This document shows, piece after piece, positions 33,892 through 42,986 of a DNA stretch of 64,000 nt. A program made the translations under genes and the position numbers. The notes below the pieces were generated by a model. That model was not told the DNA's origin. It did not search any database and saw nothing but the letters and a program-made list of their open reading frames with translations. The DNA comes from Anaerolineae bacterium (GTDB lineage Bacteria; Chloroflexota; Anaerolineae; UBA4142; SHND01), in the NCBI GenBank assembly GCA_020851635.1, contig JADZCJ010000044.1, forward strand, positions 1-64,000, in the 5' to 3' direction. Numbering within the stretch: the stretch's first letter is position 1; each line of letters begins with the position of its first letter.

Positions 33892-34949
33892 GTTCCGCGT
33901 ATACCGCAAGCGGCGTCAACATTGATGCGGGCAATCGCGCGGTCGCGTTGATGCGCGAGGCGGTGCAAGCGACCTACAACGCAAACGTGCTGGCGGGCAT
34001 CGGCGCGTTTGGCGGGTTGTTTGATGCGCGCCACATTCAAAAGATGCGCGCCCCCGTGCTCGTCGCCTCGACCGACGGCGTCGGCACCAAAGTCAAAATC
34101 GCCGCGCAGACGAATCGCTATGAAAACATCGGACGCGATCTGGTCAATCACTGTATCAACGATATTCTGGTGCAGGGCGCGCGCCCGCTGTTTTTTCTGG
34201 ATTATATCGCCGCGTCAAAAACAATCCCCGAGCGGGTCGCAGCCATCGTCACAAGCATGGCGGAAGCATGTCGCGAGGCAAACATGGCGCTGCTCGGCGG
34301 CGAAACGGCGGAAATGCCGGACGTGTATCACGAGCAAGAGTTTGATGTGGCGGGGACAATTGTCGGCGTGGTGGAGCGCGACAATGTCCTCCCGCGCTCT
34401 GATTTGCGCGCGGGCGATGTGCTGATCGGACTCGGTTCGACGGGACCCCACACGAACGGGTATTCGCTCCTCCGCAAGATTTTTGCGGACGTGCCGCTCG
34501 ACACGGTGTTTCCCGAAATCGGCGTGCCGCTCGCGGATGCGCTGCTCGCGCCGCATCGCTCCTATTTGTCCGCCCTCGAACATTTTGTCGCGCAGCCGTC
34601 ACCCATCAAGGCGCTCGCGCACATCACGGGCGGCGGCATCATTGAAAATCTGCCGCGCGTTCTGCCCGACCACCTCTCCGCCGACATTCATATCGGTTCC
34701 TGGGACGTGCCGCCGCTCTTTGCTCTCACCCAACAGCGCGGCGATATTCCCACCGCCGAAATGTTTCGCGTATTCAACATGGGGATCGGGATGATCGTCG
34801 TCGTCTCCAAAAACCATGCCGCAGAATTTCAGCGCAATTTGGGGCACGAATCGTTTGTCATTGGCGAGTTGATCGAGGCGGACAGACGAGTGGTCCTGAC
34901 GTCCGACGATAAAGTCAAGCGTGAAACGTCAATCGGCAGTCGCGGCTAG
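33888..34949 (+). CDS. purM: AIR synthetase
   Basis: A 353-residue enzyme closing the imidazole ring of FGAM to give AIR. VASTDGVGTKVKIAAQ, ALLGGETAEMPDVY, TGGGIIENLPRVL and FNMGIGMIVVV are family motifs. The ATG overlaps the purD stop (ATGA). Length is normal. Confidence -1.
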   Translation: MSSAYTASGVNIDAGNRAVALMREAVQATYNANVLAGIGAFGGLFDARHIQKMRAPVLVASTDGVGTKVKIAAQTNRYENIGRDLVNHCINDILVQGARPLFFLDYIAASKTIPERVAAIVTSMAEACREANMALLGGETAEMPDVYHEQEFDVAGTIVGVVERDNVLPRSDLRAGDVLIGLGSTGPHTNGYSLLRKIFADVPLDTVFPEIGVPLADALLAPHRSYLSALEHFVAQPSPIKALAHITGGGIIENLPRVLPDHLSADIHIGSWDVPPLFALTQQRGDIPTAEMFRVFNMGIGMIVVVSKNHAAEFQRNLGHESFVIGELIEADRRVVLTSDDKVKRETSIGSRG

Positions 34950-34964
34950 GCAGCGTCAATCGAA

Positions 34965-35011
34965 AATCGAAACTCGAAAATCACAAATCAGCAATCACAA
35001 ATCAACAATCC
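34965..35011 (+). repeat. A-rich micro-repeat leader before purN
   Basis: Repeated words such as AATCGAAAATCG, AAATCACAAATCAGC and AATCACAAATC fill the purM-purN gap. There is no Shine-Dalgarno site before the purN ATG. Confidence -1.
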
Positions 35012-35012
35012 C

Positions 35013-35600
35013 ATGCCCCGTCTCGTTGTCCTCATTTCCGGTAACGGCTCGAACTTGCAGGCGATTTTGGACGCGTGCGCGAGCAAATCTCTTGATGCGC
35101 GGGTCGTCGCGGTGGTCTCGAACAATCCCGATGCGTTCGGGTTGACGCGGGCGCGCCGTGCGGGTGTGCACGCGGTGCTAAAAACTCGCGACAGGGCACA
35201 GGACCGCCGCGCGTATGATGCGGAACTCGCCGCGCTGGTGGCGTCGTACGAACCCGATTATGTCGTGCTCGCGGGGTGGATGCGAATTCTGTCGTCTGCG
35301 TTTCTGGACCGCTTTCCGAATCGCGTCCTCAACCTCCACCCTGCTCTGCCCGGCGCGTTCCCCGGCGTCCATGCCATCGAGCGCGCGTTTGACGCTTATC
35401 AACGCGGCGAAATCACGCAAACGGGCGTGATGGTCCACCTCGTCCCCGACGAAGGCGTGGATTCCGGTCCCGTGCTCGCGCAAGAGAGCGTTCCCATTGA
35501 GCCCAACGACACGATCGAGGCATTGCAAGCGCGCATCCATCAGGTCGAACATCGCTTGCTGGTGGATACGCTGAGAGGATTGCTGACGGCGGACCGCTGA
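35013..35600 (+). CDS. purN: GAR formyltransferase
   Basis: A 195-residue folate-dependent transformylase. VLISGNGSNLQAI binds the phosphate, AGWMRILSSAFLDRFPNRVLNLHPALPGAFPG contains the catalytic Asn-His and the folate loop, and DEGVDSGPVLAQ holds the catalytic Asp. It adds the C8 formyl group to GAR. Located in the purine operon behind an A-rich leader. Confidence -1.
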   Translation: MPRLVVLISGNGSNLQAILDACASKSLDARVVAVVSNNPDAFGLTRARRAGVHAVLKTRDRAQDRRAYDAELAALVASYEPDYVVLAGWMRILSSAFLDRFPNRVLNLHPALPGAFPGVHAIERAFDAYQRGEITQTGVMVHLVPDEGVDSGPVLAQESVPIEPNDTIEALQARIHQVEHRLLVDTLRGLLTADR

Positions 35601-35636
35601 CGACAGACGGCGAACGTCAAACCTGAAACGCAAGTA

Positions 35637-35700
35637 TGTTCCAATCGAAAATCGAGTTTTGAAAATCAAAAATCATCAATCAGAAATCAGAAAGCCACAC
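35637..35700 (+). repeat. A-rich micro-repeat leader before purH
   Basis: Words such as AATCGAAAATCG, AAAATCAAAAATCATC and AATCAGAAATCAG precede purH, in the style seen before purQ, purE and purN. No Shine-Dalgarno site is visible. Confidence -1.
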
Positions 35701-35701
35701 C

Positions 35702-37222
35702 ATGCCAAAAGCCATTCTTTCCGTCCACGACAAAACAAACCTCATTCCGCTCGCCCGCGGGCTGTCCGGGCTCGGTTGGACGCTGATTGCGTCGGGCGGG
35801 ACAGCAAAAGCGGTCCGAGACAACAACATTCCTGTCACCGAGGTCGCGGAGTATACCCATTCGCCCGAGATTTTGGGCGGGCGCGTCAAAACGCTCCATC
35901 CCGCCATCCACGGCGGTCTCCTCGCGCGCGACACGGCAGGCGACCTCGCCGAATTACAGGCGCTGCATTGGGACTATATTGACCTCGTCGCGGTCAACCT
36001 TTATCCGTTCGAGGAAACGATTGCCAAACCGGAGGTGACGCTCGATCAAGCGATTGAAAACATTGACATTGGCGGCGTCGCGCTGATTCGCGCGGCTGCC
36101 AAGAACTATCGGCGCGTCACGCTGCTCTCTGACCCCGCCGATTATGAGGGCGCGCTGGATGAACTGCGCGCGGGCGGCATTTCCGAAACCACGCGCCGCG
36201 CGTTCGCCCTCAAGGGTTTTGCGCTCACAGCGCGCTATGACACCGCGATCCACGCCTATTTGACCGATTCTGCCGCCGGCGCGCCTCTGCAGTTGACCGC
36301 GTATCCCATCCAGGACCTGCGCTATGGCGAAAACCCGCACCAGCGCGCGACCGTGTATTCGTTTGCGCCCGGTGCGGGCGCGCTCGGCGGGCGCGTCCTG
36401 CAGGGCAAGGAACTCTCGTACAACAACATTCTCGACCTCGATGCGGCGTGGCGCGGCGCAGTCTCTTTTCCGGAAACCGCCATCGTCATTGTCAAACACC
36501 TTTCGCCCTGTGGCATCGCGACGGCGGAAACTCTGCGCGATGCGTTCCAACACGCGTTGGCATCCGACCCGGTCTCGGCGTTTGGCGGCGTGATTGCGGC
36601 GAATCGCCCGTTCGACGCCGACACGGCGAACGCGTTGGGCGAGCTCTTTGTCGAGTGCATCGCCGCGCCGGAATTTTCGGACGCGGCGCGCGAGACACTG
36701 GCGAAACGGAAAAATTTGCGGCTCGTCGAAATGCCCGACCCGAAAATCACCCCCCCCTATGAACTGCGGACAATCACGCGCGGGCTGGTCAAGCAAGACA
36801 TTGATTTTGGCGACCCGGCGGGCACGGAATGGAAGGTGGTTTCCAAACGTCAGCCGACCCCCGGCGAGCTGCGCGCGCTGCGATTTGCATGGAAAGCGTG
36901 CCAGCACGTGAAATCTAACTCGATTGTGTTTGCGCGCGCGTTTGCGAACGCCGCGGCGACCGTCGGCATCGGCGGCGGACAGCCGAACCGCGTGGATTGT
37001 GTCAAGATTGCGATGGAACGCGCGGGCGAAAAATCTCGAGGCGCGGTGATGGCGTCCGACGCGTTTTTCCCGTTTCCCGATTCCGTCGAACTTGCCGCCC
37101 GCGCGGGCATCACCGCCATCGTCCATCCCGGCGGCAGCGTGCGCGATGCCGAATCTCTCGCCGTCGCCGATGCGAATGCTATTGCGATGATCACAACCGG
37201 AGTGAGACACTTTCGCCACTAA
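35702..37222 (+). CDS. purH: AICAR transformylase/IMP cyclohydrolase
   Basis: A 506-residue bifunctional enzyme for the last two steps to IMP. Residues 1-195 are the MGS-like cyclohydrolase domain (LIASGGTAKAVRDN, GGRVKTLHPAIHGGLLA). The rest is the transformylase: DLRYGENPHQRA, IVKHLSPCGIA (catalytic Lys-His) and SNSIVFARAF. Length and motif order are normal. Confidence -1.
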   Translation: MPKAILSVHDKTNLIPLARGLSGLGWTLIASGGTAKAVRDNNIPVTEVAEYTHSPEILGGRVKTLHPAIHGGLLARDTAGDLAELQALHWDYIDLVAVNLYPFEETIAKPEVTLDQAIENIDIGGVALIRAAAKNYRRVTLLSDPADYEGALDELRAGGISETTRRAFALKGFALTARYDTAIHAYLTDSAAGAPLQLTAYPIQDLRYGENPHQRATVYSFAPGAGALGGRVLQGKELSYNNILDLDAAWRGAVSFPETAIVIVKHLSPCGIATAETLRDAFQHALASDPVSAFGGVIAANRPFDADTANALGELFVECIAAPEFSDAARETLAKRKNLRLVEMPDPKITPPYELRTITRGLVKQDIDFGDPAGTEWKVVSKRQPTPGELRALRFAWKACQHVKSNSIVFARAFANAAATVGIGGGQPNRVDCVKIAMERAGEKSRGAVMASDAFFPFPDSVELAARAGITAIVHPGGSVRDAESLAVADANAIAMITTGVRHFRH

Positions 37223-37229
37223 TTTAATC

Positions 37230-37317
37230 TGGGACCGCCAATCTCCTGATTGGCACGCGCGCGCCAATCAGGAGATTGGCGCGCCCAATTCCACCAATCG
37301 GGAGATTGGTGGTCCCA
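37230..37317. repeat. Three RAYT-type palindromes between purH and guaB
   Basis: Three hairpins with 7-bp stems and 4-nt loops stand at 37237-37254, 37263-37280 and 37293-37310. The cores are GCCAATCTCCTGATTGGC, GCCAATCAGGAGATTGGC and ACCAATCGGGAGATTGGT. The outer two are in opposite orientation with flanking TGGGACC and GGTCCCA, so the whole block is also a large imperfect inverted repeat. The third copy has a paired change of both stem ends (G-C to A-T). Confidence -1.
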
Positions 37318-37336
37318 GTTCCAGAAATGAGGAAAC

Positions 37337-38821
37337 ATGAACGACCAGCTATTTGAACAACTCGACGCGTTGACATTTGATGATTTGTTGATCGTCCCCG
37401 GCTATACACAGGTCCTGCCCGACCAGACACAGGTGCAAACGCAACTGACCCCGACCCTCCGGCTCAACATTCCCCTGCTCTCTGCCGCGATGGACACGGT
37501 CACCGAAGCGCGCATGGCAATCGCCCTCGCGCGCGAAGGGGGGCTTGGCATCTTGCACCGCAACCTGTCGCCCGAAGCACAGGCGGATGAAGTGGAAAAA
37601 GTGAAACGCAGCGAGTCGGGCATGATCGTTGACCCGATCACCCTTTCGCCCGACGCCACGCTCAAACAAGCCGAAGAGCTGATGGCGCGCTATCGCATCA
37701 GCGGCGTGCCCATCACCGACGGCAACAAACTCGTCGGCATTCTCACGAATCGCGACACGCGCTTTGTGGAGCCGTCCGACCTGGCGCGCCCCGTCCGCGA
37801 GTTCATGACGCACGAAAAACTCGTCACGGGTCCCGTCGGCACCACGCTCGACCAGGCAAAAGCTATTCTTCAGAAACATCGCATTGAAAAACTGCCGCTC
37901 GTGGATGAGGACGGCGTCCTCAAGGGACTCATCACGGTCAAGGACATTCAAAAGAAACGCGATTATCCCAATGCGGCGACGGATGCGCGCGGGCGTTTGC
38001 TCGCAGGCGCGGCAGTCGGCGTCGGGTCCGATCTGGAAACGCGCGTCGAGCTGCTGGTGGACAAGGGCGTGGATGTGATCGTCGTGGACACGGCGCACGG
38101 GCACTCGGCGGGCGTGGTCAATGCCATCAAGCGCATCAAAGCCAACTGGCGCGAGGTGCCCGTGATTGCGGGGAATGTCGTAACCAAAGAGGGGGCGAAC
38201 TTGCTGCTGGACGCGGGCGCGGATGTGTTAAAAGTGGGCGTCGGCGCGGGGTCCATCTGCACCACGCGCGTGATTTCGGGCGCGGGGATGCCGCAAATGA
38301 CCGCCATCTGGGAATGTGCCCGCGCGGCGCACGCCCGCGGCGCGACGATCATTGCCGACGGCGGCGTCAAATACAGCGGCGACATTGTCAAGGCGATCGT
38401 CGCGGGTGCGGACGCGGTCATGCTCGGCAGTCTGCTGGCGGGGCTGGACGAATCGCCCGGCGACCTGATTCTCTACGAAGGTCGGCAGTTCAAAATGTAT
38501 CGCGGGATGGGTTCCATCGGCGCGATGGCGGGACGCTATGCCGCCGACCGTTACGCGACCGGACAAAACGGTTCGGGCAAACTCGTGCCCGAAGGCATCG
38601 AAGGTATCATCCCGTATCGCGGCACGGCGCACGAATACATTTATCAACTCGTCGGGGGTTTGCGTTCGGGGATGGGGTATGCGGGTGCGGCGACGCTGGC
38701 AGACCTGCAAACAAGAACGAGACTGCGCCGCATCACAAATGCGGGGCTGATCGAGTCGCATCCGCACGATGTGACGATCACGCGCGAAGCGCCAAATTAT
38801 CAGTCGAGGGGTGGAAACTAA
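37337..38821 (+). CDS. guaB: IMP dehydrogenase
   Basis: A 494-residue enzyme oxidising IMP to XMP. The catalytic loop [17 protein letters not shown] holds the active-site Cys, and [12 protein letters not shown] and GMGSIGAM bind IMP. Two CBS domains occupy about residues 95-205 ([12 protein letters not shown] and [13 protein letters not shown]). It starts 20 nt after the palindrome block and directs the pathway toward GMP. guaA and purB are not present in the window. Confidence -1.
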   Translation: MNDQLFEQLDALTFDDLLIVPGYTQVLPDQTQVQTQLTPTLRLNIPLLSAAMDTVTEARMAIALAREGGLGILHRNLSPEAQADEVEKVKRSESGMIVDPITLSPDATLKQAEELMARYRISGVPITDGNKLVGILTNRDTRFVEPSDLARPVREFMTHEKLVTGPVGTTLDQAKAILQKHRIEKLPLVDEDGVLKGLITVKDIQKKRDYPNAATDARGRLLAGAAVGVGSDLETRVELLVDKGVDVIVVDTAHGHSAGVVNAIKRIKANWREVPVIAGNVVTKEGANLLLDAGADVLKVGVGAGSICTTRVISGAGMPQMTAIWECARAAHARGATIIADGGVKYSGDIVKAIVAGADAVMLGSLLAGLDESPGDLILYEGRQFKMYRGMGSIGAMAGRYAADRYATGQNGSGKLVPEGIEGIIPYRGTAHEYIYQLVGGLRSGMGYAGAATLADLQTRTRLRRITNAGLIESHPHDVTITREAPNYQSRGGN

Positions 38822-38824
38822 TTT

Positions 38825-39244
38825 CTAGAGTCGCGCAGACAAAAGAACAAGAAATTGATCGGGAGATACAACCGAGAGCTCGGCGCCCACATAATCACCG
38901 GTATTCCGTGTGACAACCAGATCCAATGACATGACTCTGGCGCTGGCAACTTGTACCGCATCCTCATAATCCTGCAGATTGAGGTCCAAAGCCTGTTGCA
39001 GCGCCGAGTGATCGGTAGTTGCGATCCGGCATACAGCCAGCAGACCGCGAACTGCTCTGCGCGCCGCGACATCTCCCTTTAGTTTGCGAGCAACATAGTA
39101 GAGATTGACCGGCGTAATCGCCGATACAAACGCCTCAAATTCGCCCTTTATCGCTGCTTGCCAGATTTCACTTGCGGCATGCACGAATGGCTCGCGGGAG
39201 AGGAGATAATCCAGGACGATATCAGTATCCAGCAGTGCGCGCAT
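38825..39244 (-). CDS. PIN-domain ribonuclease (VapC-like toxin)
   Basis: A 139-residue PIN protein. The conserved acidic residues appear in ALLDTDIVLDYLL (Asp6 region), in DYEDAVQVASA and in VTRNTGDY. These form the metal site of the RNase. The start codon is at 39244, where the stop of the upstream antitoxin-like gene also lies, so the two genes overlap by one or a few bases. It converges with guaB, 3 nt apart. Typical toxin of a type II pair; target RNA unknown. Confidence -1.
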   Translation of the reverse strand: MRALLDTDIVLDYLLSREPFVHAASEIWQAAIKGEFEAFVSAITPVNLYYVARKLKGDVAARRAVRGLLAVCRIATTDHSALQQALDLNLQDYEDAVQVASARVMSLDLVVTRNTGDYVGAELSVVSPDQFLVLLSARL

Positions 39245-39471
39245 TATTTATACTTTTGGATCAGATAATTGATATAGTCGTCTTGCAGCTCCTCATCCGA
39301 TGGAATTCGCTCTTCGGGTCGAAGCATTCCCCTGGTCAACGAATCCGCCATAACCGGTTCCGAAACCTGCGCCAATTCCTGGCGCACCGATTCGGCAATA
39401 ATTTCAACCAGCGCAAGCCGAGTGAGCAACGGGAGTTGTCTTATTTCGAGAACGAGCGAATCGAGCATCAT
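39244..39471 (-). CDS. Probable antitoxin of the PIN-domain pair
   Basis: A 75-residue acidic protein starting MMLDSLVLEIRQLPLLTRLALVEII. The helical N-terminal half and acidic C-terminal half (EELQDDYINYLIQKYK) fit small antitoxins related to the DUF2281 or addiction-module type. It lies directly before the PIN gene with start-stop overlap. The assignment is from context more than from sequence. ATG 39468 is an alternative start. Confidence -1.
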   Translation of the reverse strand: MMLDSLVLEIRQLPLLTRLALVEIIAESVRQELAQVSEPVMADSLTRGMLRPEERIPSDEELQDDYINYLIQKYK

Positions 39472-39543
39472 AAGTCACCTCATCATCTCATTCTACCATA
39501 AGGTTTTTGCTGCCGCACACAGCCGTATGCAGAGATTTTTGAC

Positions 39544-41256
39544 CTAAATCGCTATGTCTGCCTCCACCAGCCACGCAACCTCAAAAGCTCCCAGTTCCAA
39601 CGCATCCTCCGGGGAACGCGCCCCGTCCCCCAAAATATCGCGCCAGTTTTTGGATCCTCCGGGCTTTGGAATCGTGACGCGCACGTTCTGGTCGGTCACA
39701 TTATGCGCGCACAGCACCCGACTCGCCGGGTCTTGTGACTCGCGCAAAACTACCATGACGCGCGAGTCCGTATCAAGCACCGTCTGCGCCGCTTTGGGAT
39801 GAAACGCCGCGTGCGCCCGGCGCGCCCGCACGAGCCGGCGCATCCCCCCAAAAATCTGCGCGCGGCGTGAGGAGGGGTCCGCCAACTCGCGCTCTAGCAC
39901 CGCGCGCTCCAATTTCTCGCGGTTGATCCGGCGCGGAATGCCGCTCGCATCCGCCCCCGCCCGGTCGCCGCGTGAACCAAACAAAGAATGAAAATAAATC
40001 CCCGGCACGCCCGCGAGCGAGAGCAGGATCGCATGCGCGCACAACATGCGCGCGGTCGAATGGTCGGTCGGCTCGTTCGGGACGGTCAGCGCATCGAGAT
40101 AATTGATATTCATCTCGTACGGACTGCGTGACCCGTCCGGATTGTTTTTATAGCTCACCAACCCGCCCCGCCCTAACGTGCGCGTCACCAGCGCCTCGAT
40201 CTCTGTCTCGGTCAAAATGCCTCGCGCGGGATTCAAGCCGACCCCATCATGCGACGCGAGAAAATTGAAAAAAGCCGTGTCGTCGGATGGCGTCGCCAGC
40301 GTCTGTGCCCAATGGGTGAGCCGGGTCGTGTCGCCCGTTTGCAGCGTGTGCAGGGTGAGCGGCGGCAGGGCAAAGTTATAGACCCAATGCGCCTCGTTCG
40401 TGCCATCGCCAAAATAGGATATGTTGTCCGCGTGCGGCACATTGGTCTCGGTGATCAAAATCACGTGCGGCGCAGCCCGTTCCATCACCGCGCGCACGAG
40501 TTGAATCAACGCGTGCGTCTGCGGCAGGTGCAGGCACGTCGTCCCGATCTCTTTCCACATAAAGGCGATGGCGTCGAGACGGATGAACCGCGCCCCTTGC
40601 GCGACATAAAACAGCAGAATATCCAGCACGCGCAATGCGAGTTCGGGATCCTTGTAGTTGAGGTCAATCTGGTCGGCGCTGAATGTGGTCCACACCTTTT
40701 TTTCGCCCGAAGGGGTTTGAAAGGTCGTCAACAGCGGCAGGGCGCGCGGGCGCACCACCTGCGACAGGTCGGGGTTGCCCTCAACCACGACAAAATAATC
40801 GCGGGTCGCGGGGTCGTCACGCAAGAAACCCTGAAACCATTCGCCCTGCGCCGAGACGTGATTGATGACCGCATCAAACATCAAGTCAAAATGTTCGCCC
40901 ACGCGCGCCACATCGTCCCAGGTGCCCAGGCGCTCGTCCACGGCGTAATACTCCTTGACCGAGAACCCGTCATCCGAAGAAAACGGGTAAAACGGCAAAA
41001 TGTGAACACCGCTGAGAATGTCGCGCGCTTGTGCATCGAGAAATTCGCCCAGAGTCCGCAGGGGTGTCGCGTTTTCGCTCGTGACCTGGTCGCCGTAGGT
41101 GATGAGCAGTGCCGTTTTCTGGTCAATCGGCGGGGGGGGGTGTTTCCGCACCGCATCTTGAATACGCGGCGCATATTCCCGCAGCAGGGCATCAATGCGC
41201 GGTTCCAGCTCCTCTGCCGCCGCTCCGCCGTAGAGCAGGTTCAATAACTCTTTCAT
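39544..41256 (-). CDS. GH13 sucrose-phosphorylase-like enzyme
   Basis: A 570-residue GH13 subfamily-18-like enzyme. LLITYGDQVTSEN and LPFYPFSSDDGFSV belong to the N-terminal barrel, FDAVINHVS is region I, GARFIRLDAIAF supplies the nucleophile Asp, LITETNVPH the acid/base Glu, and FLASHDGVGLNPA the third acidic residue. Such enzymes phosphorolyse sucrose, sucrose-6-phosphate or glucosylglycerate/glycerol; I cannot tell which. The ATG at 41256 begins MKELLNLLYGG; the longer frame upstream runs through a terminator and is not coding. Confidence -1.
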   Translation of the reverse strand: MKELLNLLYGGAAAEELEPRIDALLREYAPRIQDAVRKHPPPPIDQKTALLITYGDQVTSENATPLRTLGEFLDAQARDILSGVHILPFYPFSSDDGFSVKEYYAVDERLGTWDDVARVGEHFDLMFDAVINHVSAQGEWFQGFLRDDPATRDYFVVVEGNPDLSQVVRPRALPLLTTFQTPSGEKKVWTTFSADQIDLNYKDPELALRVLDILLFYVAQGARFIRLDAIAFMWKEIGTTCLHLPQTHALIQLVRAVMERAAPHVILITETNVPHADNISYFGDGTNEAHWVYNFALPPLTLHTLQTGDTTRLTHWAQTLATPSDDTAFFNFLASHDGVGLNPARGILTETEIEALVTRTLGRGGLVSYKNNPDGSRSPYEMNINYLDALTVPNEPTDHSTARMLCAHAILLSLAGVPGIYFHSLFGSRGDRAGADASGIPRRINREKLERAVLERELADPSSRRAQIFGGMRRLVRARRAHAAFHPKAAQTVLDTDSRVMVVLRESQDPASRVLCAHNVTDQNVRVTIPKPGGSKNWRDILGDGARSPEDALELGAFEVAWLVEADIAI

Positions 41257-41288
41257 GAAACGAATATAAACCAAAAGAGGGCAATCAA

Positions 41289-41323
41289 AAAACCTTCGAG
41301 GATTTCGAATCCTCGAAGGTTTT
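41289..41323. terminator. Long perfect hairpin between divergent genes
   Basis: AAAACCTTCGAGGATT pairs perfectly with AATCCTCGAAGGTTTT around TCG. Its stem base (AAAACCTTCG) is the same as in the terminator at 60481. It lies between two divergently transcribed genes, where it cannot terminate either one, unless unannotated antisense transcription exists. Confidence -1.
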
Positions 41324-41368
41324 GCGCGCCCCATTGCGTTTGCGCCCGTTTTCGATAGAATTTCCGCA

Positions 41369-42340
41369 ATGGACCTTATCTCTGCGCTGGTGTGTTTGGT
41401 GGGACTCGCGGCGCTGCTCCTCGCCCTGCTCGCGCCGCTCGAATCCCTGCGCTGGTGGGCGGGTTGGACAAAGGACGCGCCGCCGGAAGCTCCTCTGGCG
41501 ACGCGCCCCACGGATGGGTCGAGCGCGCCGTTATACGTCGTCTATCTGTCGGGCGTGGCTGCCATTGACCCCAATCAGATGCACCACAAAGAGTCCGGCT
41601 TTTTGGACCTGGTCGCAGAAAAAATCCGACCCGCCGTCCTCGTCCGCGACGTCTTTCCCTACTCGGTCACCAACAACCCCCTGACCGGCGATCGTCCTCT
41701 GCGCGGACTTTACGAGCGCGTCAGCCGGGTCTCGAACAAACGCAGCAAATCCTTCGCCGACTGGGGCTCGCTGGGGCTGGTCATTCTGCGCAATCTCTTG
41801 CAAATCCTCGTCTCTGCCGACCCGCGCTATGGTCCGCCGACGAGTTTTGGAGTCGCCAAAGAAATCGCCGAGGCGCTACTGGCAAAAGGATACCGCCTCG
41901 ACAGCGGCGCGCCCGTCATGCTGCTCGGTTATTCGGGCGGCGGGCAGGTGTCCGTCGGCTGTGCGCCGTATCTCAAACAGATTTTGCAGTGTCCCGTCTA
42001 TGTCATCGGCATCGGCGGGGTGTATTCGGATGACCCGGGAATCCTGTCCGTCGAGCATCTCTACCAGTTGGCGGGGAGCAAGGACTATACGCGCAGTGTG
42101 GGCGATTTGCTCTTTCCCGGACACTGGTTTCTTTTCCCCAACTCGGCATGGCATCGAGCCAAACGCGCGGGCAAACTGACCACGCTCGACATGGGCCCCA
42201 TGAAACACACGCTCAAGGGCGACTATTTTTCGCGTTCGAGCAAATTGCCCGACGGCGCGTCTCACGCCGAAAAAACGGCGGCCGCGATTGGCGAGTTGGT
42301 CGCCGCTCATTTGCCCGCGACGCCCGCGCAGGAAACGTAA
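41369..42340 (+). CDS. Membrane-anchored protein with alpha/beta-hydrolase-like motif
   Basis: A 323-residue protein with an N-terminal membrane helix (residues 3-22) and a soluble domain containing VMLLGYSGGGQVSVG near residue 185, a nucleophile-elbow pattern G-x-S-x-G of lipases and esterases. The final His is not certain; GPMKHTLKGDYF is a candidate. Substrate unknown. It abuts the next membrane-protein gene with no gap, suggesting a two-gene operon. Confidence -1.
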   Translation: MDLISALVCLVGLAALLLALLAPLESLRWWAGWTKDAPPEAPLATRPTDGSSAPLYVVYLSGVAAIDPNQMHHKESGFLDLVAEKIRPAVLVRDVFPYSVTNNPLTGDRPLRGLYERVSRVSNKRSKSFADWGSLGLVILRNLLQILVSADPRYGPPTSFGVAKEIAEALLAKGYRLDSGAPVMLLGYSGGGQVSVGCAPYLKQILQCPVYVIGIGGVYSDDPGILSVEHLYQLAGSKDYTRSVGDLLFPGHWFLFPNSAWHRAKRAGKLTTLDMGPMKHTLKGDYFSRSSKLPDGASHAEKTAAAIGELVAAHLPATPAQET

Positions 42341-42985
42341 ATGGACATCCTCCAATTTCTCCGCGACCTGTGGTCCTGCATCACCGCCGCGCTCACGCTC
42401 GACACAACCGCGCTGTCCACGCTTTTGTTAGCGTCCAATGCGAGATTGTTGGCATTGTGCGTGGCGCTCCTCGCAGGCGTTTCGAAACTGGCGGGTGACA
42501 GCATCGCGCTGTTTGTGAATCGCGTGTCGCCGCGTCGCTTTGTGCTGGCGCTGTTGGGCGGAGCCGTCACCTTTGCGCTCGAGCTCTTGCTATGGGCGAC
42601 CAGCATCTGGGTGATCGCAACGCTCTTGTTTCCATTCGACAAAACGCTCACGGCGATGTGGGTCCTCGTTGCGGTTGCGAGCGCGCCGTGGGTCTTTGGC
42701 TTTTTGGTCTTTGTGCCGACCTTTGGCGCATTGATTCGTTGGGTCCTGCGCATCTGGAGTTGGCTGATTGTGTTGGTCCTCCTGCGCGACGCGTCCGGTC
42801 TATCTCTCGCCGCATCGTTCGTAGCAGCGACCGTCGGCTGGCTCGCCCTCCGCGCGCTCGGTATATTGTTCGCGCGACGCTCAGGTGCGTTCCACGCGCG
42901 CCTCTGGAAACGCCTGACCGGAGTTCAAGCCGAACTGACCTTTGAGGAACAAGCACAGGCGCTGGCAAAACGACTGAGGACGTGA
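42341..42985 (+). CDS. Multi-pass membrane protein of unknown function
   Basis: A 214-residue protein with about five hydrophobic segments in residues 20-180 and a charged C-terminus (VQAELTFEEQAQALAKRLRT). No family is recognised. The ATG follows the preceding stop immediately. It is probably produced with the hydrolase-like protein upstream. Confidence -1.
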   Translation: MDILQFLRDLWSCITAALTLDTTALSTLLLASNARLLALCVALLAGVSKLAGDSIALFVNRVSPRRFVLALLGGAVTFALELLLWATSIWVIATLLFPFDKTLTAMWVLVAVASAPWVFGFLVFVPTFGALIRWVLRIWSWLIVLVLLRDASGLSLAASFVAATVGWLALRALGILFARRSGAFHARLWKRLTGVQAELTFEEQAQALAKRLRT

Positions 42986-42986
42986 C

